Both the position numbers and the translations under genes were made by a program. A model generated the notes under the pieces. It was not told the origin of the DNA, ran no database searches, and saw only the letters and a list, made by a program, of their open reading frames with translations. DNA of 15,321 bases from Paracoccaceae bacterium (GTDB lineage: Bacteria; Pseudomonadota; Alphaproteobacteria; Rhodobacterales; Rhodobacteraceae), in the NCBI GenBank assembly GCA_003561595.1, contig PWWF01000076.1, forward strand, positions 1 through 15,321, given 5' to 3'. Shown here in pieces: positions 9,518 through 15,321 of this stretch. Position 1 is the stretch's first letter; each line of letters opens with the position of its first letter.

Positions 9518-10636
9518 TTATCCCCTTCTTGATGCTGCGCGAGGCGTGTTTTCGGTCAGTGTGGCAATGACATCGAGTTCGGTCGGGTCATAGGCGCGCC
9601 CATCAGGCCAGAGCAGGTCGTGAAACCAGCGATCGGGCGCCTGCACATGGCCATGGGCGGCCTGCAACTCCATCGGCCATGGCTGGTCCGTCTGCGTGCG
9701 GCCCTTCACCAGCCCCCAATTGAAGGCGCCGACCTTGCGCGACCGATAGAAGGGAAGCTGATCCGTGATGCGGCTGTCGATGGTCCGTGCCATCCATTCG
9801 GTGATCAGGATCGGGCGGCCATGGGCTTCAAGCTGCGCCACATAGCGCCGCGCATGGTCCAGATCGCAATAGGCGTGGAAGCTGATGATGTCCGACAGCG
9901 CCAGCGCTTGCCGGTCGATCGGATCGTCGAAGGCGGGCGCGTCCTGCCCCAGCTTGGGGGTGCGCCAGGCCGCGACCGTCAGCGGCTGATGCGGTGCGAT
10001 TTCGCGTGCCCAGTCGAAGCTTGCTTCCATCAGCGCCTTGCTGTGCGCCGTGAGCGCGGGCGCATATTCGCGGTAGCCGCCTTTGGCTGCAAAGATCATC
10101 CGGTTGCCCGGCTCGTTGTAGAGGTCCCATGCCAGAATGCGCGGGTCATCGCCATGCGCGCGCAGCATGTCTTGCAGATAGGCCTGGAAATCGGGCCAGA
10201 GGCTGCGGTCCATCACGGCTGCGCGGCCCGGCGAGGCAACGGCGCGGCTGTTGTGGATGCCGGGGACAGGATCGGGTTGCGGGCCATAGACCGGCTCGGC
10301 CCCGCCAAAGCCGCAATCATCGAACAGGACGGGCATGACCGACAGCCCAAGCTCCGCGGCCGTCTGCACGAACCAGTCGAACCGCGCCATGAGCCCGTCG
10401 CGGTCATGCGCCCAGACCAGATAGTGCACATTGGTGCGGACCGCGTTCATCCCGATCCCGGCGGCCCAGCCGAGCTCGCGGGCGATGGTTTCGCGGTCGA
10501 AACTCTCGTCCCGCCACATCTCCAGGAAGTTCACGGCGCTGGATGGCAGGAAGTTGCAGCCCACGGGCCAGGGCTGCGCCTGCCACCAGGCGTTGGCCTG
10601 TTCCGTCGTCCAGCGCAGGCGGGGGGCGAGGGTCAT
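9518..10636 (-). CDS. Cytoplasmic glycoside hydrolase, clan GH-A (GH5-like), substrate unknown
   Basis: The 372-residue protein looks like a TIM-barrel retaining glycosidase of clan GH-A. The probable acid/base is Glu175 in LAWDLYNEPGN, and the probable nucleophile is Glu280 in ILITEWMAR, at the ends of the expected strands 4 and 7. Similar operon-linked proteins are often annotated '1,4-beta-xylanase' or cellulase-family. No signal peptide is visible, so it should cleave imported glycosides inside the cell. I prefer ATG 10636. An in-frame TTG at 10681 would add 15 residues, but that codon lies partly in the loop of a 12-bp hairpin. Neither start has a strong Shine-Dalgarno sequence. The gene sits between the binding-protein gene (69-nt gap) and the ATPase gene (2-nt gap). 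A beta-xylosidase or xylo-oligosaccharide role is inference from the neighbouring xyl genes. Confidence 0.8.
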   Translation of the reverse strand: MTLAPRLRWTTEQANAWWQAQPWPVGCNFLPSSAVNFLEMWRDESFDRETIARELGWAAGIGMNAVRTNVHYLVWAHDRDGLMARFDWFVQTAAELGLSVMPVLFDDCGFGGAEPVYGPQPDPVPGIHNSRAVASPGRAAVMDRSLWPDFQAYLQDMLRAHGDDPRILAWDLYNEPGNRMIFAAKGGYREYAPALTAHSKALMEASFDWAREIAPHQPLTVAAWRTPKLGQDAPAFDDPIDRQALALSDIISFHAYCDLDHARRYVAQLEAHGRPILITEWMARTIDSRITDQLPFYRSRKVGAFNWGLVKGRTQTDQPWPMELQAAHGHVQAPDRWFHDLLWPDGRAYDPTELDVIATLTENTPRAASRRG

Positions 10637-10667
10637 GGTGGAGTGTCCGGGGCGGATGGGCGTGTCT

Positions 10668-10697
10668 TGCGGCCCGCGCAATGGCGCGCGGGCCGCA
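10668..10697 (-). terminator. Strong hairpin after the CUT1 binding-protein gene (no U-tract)
   Basis: TGCGGCCCGCGC (10668-10679) and its exact reverse complement (10686-10697) form a perfect 12-bp G/C stem with a 6-nt loop. It begins 8 nt beyond the binding-protein stop on the minus strand. The downstream bases on that strand (AGACACG) contain no T-run, so full intrinsic termination is unlikely. Protection of the upstream message or partial attenuation fits better, as at the xylF/xylH junction. Confidence 0.6.
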
Positions 10698-10705
10698 GGG
10701 CGTCA

Positions 10706-11986
10706 TCAACGGTCGAGCAGGTCCTGCACATCCGACTGCGCATCGGCAAGCGCAGCATCGACCGATTTGCCGGTCAGCCAGATCGCCTGCAACTCGCGGT
10801 TCAGCGCGTCCTGGATCGCGCCGTAGCGGACCGAGGGCGGCGTGTCGCGCGCGATATCCGCCGTGCCGGTGTATTCCTCGCGGTGCGGCAGCGCGGCGTA
10901 TTCCGCGCTTTCCAGAACCGATGTGCGCACGGCCATGTGCCCGGTCCGCGCCCAGTCGATATTGTGGTCGTTGATGAAGGCCAGCACCTGCAGCGCAGTG
11001 GCATAGGTGTCGGGGTCATTCGCCTTCACCGGCGAGGGGATCGCCCACATGTGGCTGTCAGCCCAGGTCGCGCCCTCGTCAAAGAGGGTAGGGAAATCGG
11101 CCACGAAATAGCTGTTCAGCCCCTCGTCGTCCCGCGCGGCCTCGGCGGCGTAGAAATCGACCACCCATGTGCCGTTGACCAGCACCGCCGCCTCGCCGTT
11201 CAGGAACGCCTGCTGGCTGTCGGCGTAGTTGAGCTGCGGGTTGGACAGCCCCGCATCGAAAAGCTGCGTGATGGCGCTGATCGCGTTGCGCGTCTCTTCG
11301 GTATCGATGGTTGCGGTGTCGCCCTCGAAGATGTTCGCGCCCTGCTGCCAGATGAGCGCCAGCGCCACCCGCACTCCGATGGGGAACTCCGCGAAATCGG
11401 CGGCAAGGTAATCCTGCCCGGTCGCCTCCTGCACCATGCGGGCGTGTTCAAGCATCTCCTCGGGCGACGAGGGCAGGATCGGTGCGCCATCCTCGACCAG
11501 CCCGGCGGCTTCCATCAAATCCATGTTCACGTGCCAGAGATTGGCGTGGATATCCATCGGCACGCCGACGATGCGCTCGTTATAGGTGACGGCTTCGAGC
11601 GCGGCAGGCTCCCAGTCGGACGGGTCGATGCCCGCGCCTTCCAGATCATCGGTCAGATCGGCGAGCGCGCCGATATTGGCGAATTCCGGCACCCGGTGGC
11701 GGTGCATCACATGCACATTGGGCGGCGTGCCCCCGGCATAGGCCGCGACAATCTGGTCGTAGTAGTTGCCCCAGTCGGTGGGCAGCGTGTTGATCGACAG
11801 CCCGTCGATTTCGGCATCGGCGGCGTTGATGATCGACTGAATGATGCAGGCCTCGCCGACCGAGGCCGAGGTATCCGTGCCCGCATCCTCGCAATCGCCG
11901 AAGAAACGGCCCAGTGTCACCTCCTGCGCCACGGCGCTTGTGGCCAGAAGTGTCAGCGCCGTGGCGCCAAGGATCACATGTTTCAT
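10706..11986 (-). CDS. CUT1 sugar ABC transporter, extracellular solute-binding protein (family 1)
   Basis: This is the periplasmic receptor for the right-hand importer. The 426-residue protein begins with a clear Sec signal peptide (MKHVILGATALTLLATSAVA, cleavage after residue 20, AVA/QEV). The size and segments such as GVPMDIHANLWHVNMDLMEAAG and the AVLVNGTWVVDF stretch fit solute-binding family 1, the MalE/oligosaccharide type. Cys32 and Cys47 in the mature N-terminus could form a disulphide. The mature protein is visibly rich in Asp and Glu. AGGGAGG lies 7 nt before the ATG, the best ribosome site of this operon, in keeping with a high demand for binding protein. The ligand cannot be told from sequence. 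Confidence 0.92.
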   Translation of the reverse strand: MKHVILGATALTLLATSAVAQEVTLGRFFGDCEDAGTDTSASVGEACIIQSIINAADAEIDGLSINTLPTDWGNYYDQIVAAYAGGTPPNVHVMHRHRVPEFANIGALADLTDDLEGAGIDPSDWEPAALEAVTYNERIVGVPMDIHANLWHVNMDLMEAAGLVEDGAPILPSSPEEMLEHARMVQEATGQDYLAADFAEFPIGVRVALALIWQQGANIFEGDTATIDTEETRNAISAITQLFDAGLSNPQLNYADSQQAFLNGEAAVLVNGTWVVDFYAAEAARDDEGLNSYFVADFPTLFDEGATWADSHMWAIPSPVKANDPDTYATALQVLAFINDHNIDWARTGHMAVRTSVLESAEYAALPHREEYTGTADIARDTPPSVRYGAIQDALNRELQAIWLTGKSVDAALADAQSDVQDLLDR

Positions 11987-12017
11987 CCGGTTTCCTCCCT
12001 TGGATGTTTGCAGTTGT

Positions 12018-12851
12018 TCAGCCCTTGGTGCCGCCCGCCGTCATGGCGCGCACCACGTAGCGCTGGAAGATCAGGAACAGCACCACCACCGGCAGCGAGG
12101 CGACGACGCCCGAAGCCATGACCCGGCCCAGCCCCTCGGCCTGCGCGAAATTCGCCTGGATCGAGGCCAGCCCCAGCGTGATGGTGAAATACTCGCGCTG
12201 CTGCGCCGAGACGAGCGGCCAGAGATAGTCGTTCCAGGCATAGAGAAAGGTCAGGATCGCCAGCGTCATCATGGCAGGACGCGCCAGCGGCAGCATCACG
12301 TACCAGAAGATCTGCAGCCAGCCCACGCCGTCGATCCGCGCGGCCTCCTCGATATCCTTGGGGATGGCCTTGAAGAACTGCAGCATCAGGAACACCCCGA
12401 TGGGCACGGCCACGCGCGGCATGATCAGCGCGTGATGACTGTTGTGCCAGCCCCAGTCGGCGAACATGGTGTAGAGCGGGATGAACACCGCCTGCTCGGG
12501 CACCATCAGCCCCATCAGGCACAGGATGATGATCGGCGTCTTGAGCGGAAATTCCAGCCGCGCCAGTGCGTAGCCCGCGGTGGTGGACACCGCCAGCACC
12601 GCCAGCGTCATGCCGACCGAGACGATTAGCGAGTTCAGGAACCACATCGGCACCTGCCCGAAGCGGAACAGCGCGATGTAGTTGTCCGGGGTGAAGGGAA
12701 TCGGGATCAGCCCCAGCGCCGTGCTGGAGGTGGTGCGCGCCAGCAGCTCGTTGGGCTGGAAGGACAGCGACACCATCCAGACCGTCGGAACCAGCCAGAT
12801 GAAGGCCGGGACGGACAGCCCTAGGATCAGCCAGTAATACGAGCGGTTCAT
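12018..12851 (-). CDS. CUT1 sugar ABC transporter permease, MalG type
   Basis: This is one of the two membrane subunits of the importer. The 277-residue product has about six hydrophobic segments, the first at about residues 7-28. The EAA loop that docks on the ATPase lies at about 169-188 (EEAARIDGVGWLQIFWYVML) and is followed by PLARP. The length and the short N-terminus match MalG-like proteins. Its ATG overlaps the TGA of the upstream permease gene as ATGA, so the two permeases are translationally coupled and probably made in equal amounts. The binding-protein gene follows after 31 nt. Confidence 0.93.
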   Translation of the reverse strand: MNRSYYWLILGLSVPAFIWLVPTVWMVSLSFQPNELLARTTSSTALGLIPIPFTPDNYIALFRFGQVPMWFLNSLIVSVGMTLAVLAVSTTAGYALARLEFPLKTPIIILCLMGLMVPEQAVFIPLYTMFADWGWHNSHHALIMPRVAVPIGVFLMLQFFKAIPKDIEEAARIDGVGWLQIFWYVMLPLARPAMMTLAILTFLYAWNDYLWPLVSAQQREYFTITLGLASIQANFAQAEGLGRVMASGVVASLPVVVLFLIFQRYVVRAMTAGGTKG

Positions 12852-13945
12852 TGGTCCTTCTCCCGTCCCAGCACGAATTGCAGGATCGAAAAGCCACCCA
12901 TGATGACGAAGAGGAACACCGCCATGGCCGAGGCGCGGCCCAACTCGCTGTCTCGGAATGCCGTCTGATAGATGTATCGGACCAGAACCTGCGTGGTGTC
13001 ATTCGGCCCGCCATTGGTCATCAGGTGTGACTGCCCGAAGACCTGGAAATGCAGGATGATCTGCAGGACCACGACCAGTGTGATGGTGCGCTTGAGATTG
13101 GGCAGGGTGATGTACCAGAACGCCTTGGCCCCGGTGGCATTGTCCAGCGCACCGGCCTCGTAGAGGTCCTTCGAGATGTCCTGGATCCCGGCCAGGAACA
13201 GGATCATGGCGATGCCCAGCGACCACCAGATCGTCGCGATCACGATGGAGGCCATGGCAAACCCTTCGGCGGTCAGCCAGACAATGGGCGAGCCGCCGAA
13301 CAACTGGGTGAGGTTGGCGATCAGCCCCTGACGGGGCGAGAACATGATCTGCCAGATCAGCGTGACCACCGTGACCGACAGCACCTGGCTGAGGAAGAAC
13401 AGCGTGCGCAGCACCGCTTTCGCGCGGGTCTCGCCATCCAGAGCGGCCGCGAGCAGCATGGCGGTGATCGTCACCCCCGGCACCGCCAGCCCGACGAACA
13501 GGATCGTGTTGCCGACCGTGGGCCAGAAGCGCCGATCATACCAGCGCCCGCCCTCGCCCGGGTGGAACCCCGGCAGCACGAACAGCAGCAGCGCGGCGCC
13601 CCCCATGGCCAGCGCCGTCACCTTGCCCGCGCGCCCGGTGCGATAAAGCCAGGCACTGGCTACAACCCCGGCCAGCCCGATGAACTGGAACGCAGGGCTG
13701 GCCCAGGCCCCCCAGGTGATGTTCGACCCCCACATCACCCGCTCATAATTGCTCAGACCGACGTAAGCCTTCGCATCCGGGTTGAAGGCAACGGCCATCA
13801 GGTTCCAGTCGTGCAGGCTGATCCAGACGCCCTTGAAGAACGGGTAGACCAGAAACACGGCATAGATCGTCAGGAACGGCAGCAACAGGATTGCCGCCGC
13901 CTGACCCTGCGAAAGCACAAGGCGGGCGCCTTGGTGTTGTGGCAT
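12848..13945 (-). CDS. CUT1 sugar ABC transporter permease, MalF type, with an N-terminal insertion
   Basis: This is the second membrane subunit and the first gene of the leftward operon. The conserved core begins at RRFWPTVGNTILF (138-150), and the EAA loop is at 263-282 (EAGALDNATGAKAFWYITLP). The family is usually about 290-320 residues, but this protein has 365. The excess lies at about 75-138, between the first membrane segment and the core, and contains two hydrophobic stretches (about 85-100 and 109-126) followed by the polar FHPGEGGRWYDRR. About eight membrane segments are therefore predicted, as in enterobacterial MalF, though the insertion itself does not resemble the MalF P2 domain. 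GGGAGGAG precedes the ATG. Confidence 0.92.
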   Translation of the reverse strand: MPQHQGARLVLSQGQAAAILLLPFLTIYAVFLVYPFFKGVWISLHDWNLMAVAFNPDAKAYVGLSNYERVMWGSNITWGAWASPAFQFIGLAGVVASAWLYRTGRAGKVTALAMGGAALLLFVLPGFHPGEGGRWYDRRFWPTVGNTILFVGLAVPGVTITAMLLAAALDGETRAKAVLRTLFFLSQVLSVTVVTLIWQIMFSPRQGLIANLTQLFGGSPIVWLTAEGFAMASIVIATIWWSLGIAMILFLAGIQDISKDLYEAGALDNATGAKAFWYITLPNLKRTITLVVVLQIILHFQVFGQSHLMTNGGPNDTTQVLVRYIYQTAFRDSELGRASAMAVFLFVIMGGFSILQFVLGREKDQ

Positions 13946-13974
13946 TTGGCGTCTCCTCCCAGAGCACGCGCTGT

Positions 13975-13986
13975 GGCGTGCACGCC
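13975..13986. promoter_or_regulatory. Perfect 12-bp palindrome GGCGTGCACGCC, possible second operator
   Basis: The sequence equals its own reverse complement and lies downstream of the leftward promoter, in the probable 5' leader of the permease operon. A regulator dimer bound here could act as a roadblock. The palindrome has central GC rather than the central CG common in LacI-family operators, and G/C palindromes arise easily at this base composition, so confidence is low. Confidence 0.25.
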
Positions 13987-13996
13987 AATTTCGGTA

Positions 13997-14014
13997 TGCT
14001 AAAAATAATTAGCA
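13997..14014. promoter_or_regulatory. Candidate LacI-family operator, inverted repeat TGCTAA-N6-TTAGCA
   Basis: Perfect 6-bp arms at 13997-14002 and 14009-14014 flank the AT spacer AAATAA, giving an 18-bp element. It covers the -10 box of the leftward promoter and lies just upstream of where the lacI -35 would be. A repressor bound here could shut off the transporter operon and also limit its own synthesis. I did not find a second copy elsewhere in the window by eye. Confidence 0.5.
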
Positions 14015-14051
14015 AACTTTATTACCCTGCGTCAACCTGTAATATGCGCCC

Positions 14052-15107
14052 ATGTCAGAGCCTGAGCCTCCGCAAGTGCCTGCCCGCGTCACGATGAAGG
14101 ATGTCGCCGCCCGCGCGGGCGTATCGCAATCGACCGTGTCCTTTGTGTTGAATGGCATGGAGGGTATGCGAATCGGCGCCGAGACCCGGCAGCGCGTCCT
14201 GGATGCGGTCGCGGCTCTCGGCTATCGCCCGCGCGCCGCCGGGCGGCCGCCCAACGCGCTGAGCAAGCGGGTCATCGGCTTCCTGCTGGACGAGATCGCG
14301 ACCAGCCCCTTTGCCGCAATTTCCATTGACGGGGCGCAGGAAACGGCCCGCAAGCATGATGCGCTGCTGGAAATCGTCATGACCGGCGGCGACCCGGCCT
14401 ATGAGACCGCGACCTTGCGCAAATGGGCGGCGGACGGGGTGCAGGGGGTGATCTATGGCTCGATCCTGACGCGCGAGATCACGCCGCCCGATGGCCTCAG
14501 CCGACATCGGGCGGTGCTGCTCAACTGCTACGACGCGACAGGCCGCTTCCCCTCTGTCGTCCCGGCCGAGCGGCGCGGGGGCGAGGCTGCGACCAAGGCG
14601 CTGCTTGCCGAGGGTCATCACCGGATCGCCTTCATCTCGGGCGAGAGCTGGATGGATGCGTCCTGCCAGCGGCAGGAGGGGTTCGAACGCGCAATGCACG
14701 AGGCCGGGGTCACGATCGACCCGGTGCTGGTGCGTGAGGGGAATTTCCTGCCCAGCGGCGGGCGCGCTGCAACGCTGGAGCTGATGCAGGGGCAGACACG
14801 TCCGGATGCGATCTTTTGCGCGAACGACCTGATGGCCGTGGGCTGCTACGAGGCGCTCAAGGAACTGGGCGAACGGCCCGGCGAGACCGTTGCCGTCATG
14901 GGCTATGACGATCAGGAAATCGCACAACACCTGTCGCCCGCGCTGTCGACGGTGCTGCTGCCGCATCGGGAAATGGGGCAATGGTGCTGCGAGGTGCTGC
15001 TGCGCGAGGGCTCGGCGCCACCGGCGCAGGAACGGATGCAATGCCCGGTCGTCCTGCGCGGGTCGCATCTGCGCAGGGTCGATCCGGGTAGGGTCGCGGA
15101 CGCTTGA
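14052..15107 (+). CDS. LacI-family transcriptional regulator of the CUT1/glycosidase operon
   Basis: The 351-residue protein has an N-terminal LacI helix-turn-helix at about 13-36 (VTMKDVAARAGVSQSTVSFV), a hinge around PPNALSKRVIG (66-76), and a type-I periplasmic-binding-like sensor domain to the end (for example FCANDLMAVGCYEALKELG and the VMGYDDQEIAQ segment). It is divergent from the transporter operon, so it probably represses that operon and is released by the imported sugar or a breakdown product. The effector is unknown. ATG 14052 lacks any Shine-Dalgarno sequence. An internal ATG at 14094 (residue 15) would remove only the variable N-terminal tail, but it also lacks a ribosome site, so the start is uncertain by 14 codons. 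Confidence 0.9.
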   Translation: MSEPEPPQVPARVTMKDVAARAGVSQSTVSFVLNGMEGMRIGAETRQRVLDAVAALGYRPRAAGRPPNALSKRVIGFLLDEIATSPFAAISIDGAQETARKHDALLEIVMTGGDPAYETATLRKWAADGVQGVIYGSILTREITPPDGLSRHRAVLLNCYDATGRFPSVVPAERRGGEAATKALLAEGHHRIAFISGESWMDASCQRQEGFERAMHEAGVTIDPVLVREGNFLPSGGRAATLELMQGQTRPDAIFCANDLMAVGCYEALKELGERPGETVAVMGYDDQEIAQHLSPALSTVLLPHREMGQWCCEVLLREGSAPPAQERMQCPVVLRGSHLRRVDPGRVADA

Positions 15108-15321
15108 AGCCAATCAGGGGCCATCACCAGCTTTCGGCGATATCCCGAAGCGACAACCTGCAGAAGGGCATCCCGAAACGGGTATGGCACGGCGCCATCA
15201 CCGGGTCCCTGATGGCGGCCCGCTTGCCGGCCATGCCAGCTTCAGGCCACCGGTTCGCGTGCCTGCATCCGGTCATCTTGTGTCAGCAGATGGCACGCCG
15301 CCTGTCCGCTGGTTGTTGTCA
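15108..15321. other. Downstream flank of lacI without a confident gene
   Basis: Small stem-loops follow the lacI stop. One pairs GCTT and CGG with CCG and AAGC around CGATATC (15130-15151, one bulge). Another is an 8-bp repeat CGCCATCA/TGATGGCG (15193-15217) with a 9-nt loop. Neither has a T-run, so either could be a weak terminator at most. On the minus strand a frame enters from the right edge and stops at 15242-15244, giving 25 codons ending in MQAREPVA. It could be the C-terminus of a convergent gene, but nothing in it is recognisable. Confidence 0.3.

Larger units (their letters stand above)
13946..14051. promoter_or_regulatory. Divergent lacI/permease control region
   Basis: A leftward promoter for the transporter operon is suggested by -35 TTGACG (complement of 14030-14035), a 16-nt spacer and -10 GCTAAT (complement of 14008-14013, 4 of 6). 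A rightward -10 TGTAAT (14038-14043, 5 of 6) ends 8 nt before the lacI ATG; no good -35 accompanies it. The spacer also holds two palindromes, listed separately. The GGGAGGAG ribosome site of the permease gene lies at its left end. Confidence 0.55.

Noticed and set aside
10637..10681. TTG start extending the hydrolase by 15 residues
   Set aside because: The codon lies at the stem/loop border of a strong hairpin, no ribosome site precedes it, and the added residues are not domain-like.
9620..12121. Very long plus-strand open frame (833 codons) across the hydrolase and binding-protein genes
   Set aside because: It runs antisense to two genes with clear motifs, its translation is a His/Arg/Pro/Gly-rich string without domains, and long antisense frames are expected at this G/C content.
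15242..15321. C-terminal fragment of a convergent minus-strand gene at the right edge
   Set aside because: Only 25 codons are visible with no recognisable motif; it is noted in the flank entry but not called as a gene.
15108..15321. Possible insertion-sequence end or attachment site, because of the short repeats GCCATCACC (15120-15128 and 15194-15202) and ATCAGGG/CCCTGAT
   Set aside because: The repeats are short, there is no transposase-like reading frame, and no target duplication is visible.

Overview
The window is a GC-rich stretch, most likely from an alphaproteobacterium of the Rhodobacteraceae/Rhodobacterales type. The basis is the strong G/C preference at third codon positions, the ROK-type xylose regulator beside xylFHGBA, the one-domain XylG, and the CUT1 transporter closed by a cytoplasmic glycosidase and a UgpC-type ATPase. 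It is a pentose/glycoside utilisation locus made of two divergently controlled transport operons that converge at about 8.26-8.46 kb. No mobile elements, RNA genes or CRISPR arrays were seen.

Left half (1-8260). A leftward pair, a ROK repressor (xylR) and a secreted FG-GAP beta-propeller protein running off the left edge, overlaps by ATGA. Divergent from xylR, across a 210-bp control region, runs the rightward xylose operon xylF-xylH-xylG-xylB-xylA. XylFHG import D-xylose, XylA isomerises it to D-xylulose, and XylB phosphorylates that to D-xylulose 5-phosphate for the pentose phosphate pathway. The last four genes are tightly packed (4-nt gap, 1-nt overlap, 4-nt overlap). xylF and xylH are instead separated by a spacer holding a strong hairpin.

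Right half (8341-15107). A LacI-family regulator reads rightward. Divergent from it is a leftward operon: MalF-type permease, MalG-type permease, solute-binding protein, a clan GH-A-like glycoside hydrolase without a signal peptide, and a UgpC/MsmK-type ATPase. The layout suggests import of an oligosaccharide or glycoside and its cleavage inside the cell. Next to the xyl operon a xylo-oligosaccharide is a reasonable but unproven substrate, and any xylose released would feed XylA and XylB. A terminator-like hairpin sits between the converging operons.

The gene content looks like a recognisable sugar catabolic locus rather than a new system. The less ordinary points are: a strong hairpin without a U-tract directly after the binding-protein gene in both operons; the FG-GAP gene coupled to xylR; a half-length XylG; an enlarged MalF-type permease with about two extra membrane segments; and a lacI start with no Shine-Dalgarno sequence placed where a leaderless message would begin, next to an inverted repeat that overlaps the opposing promoter.
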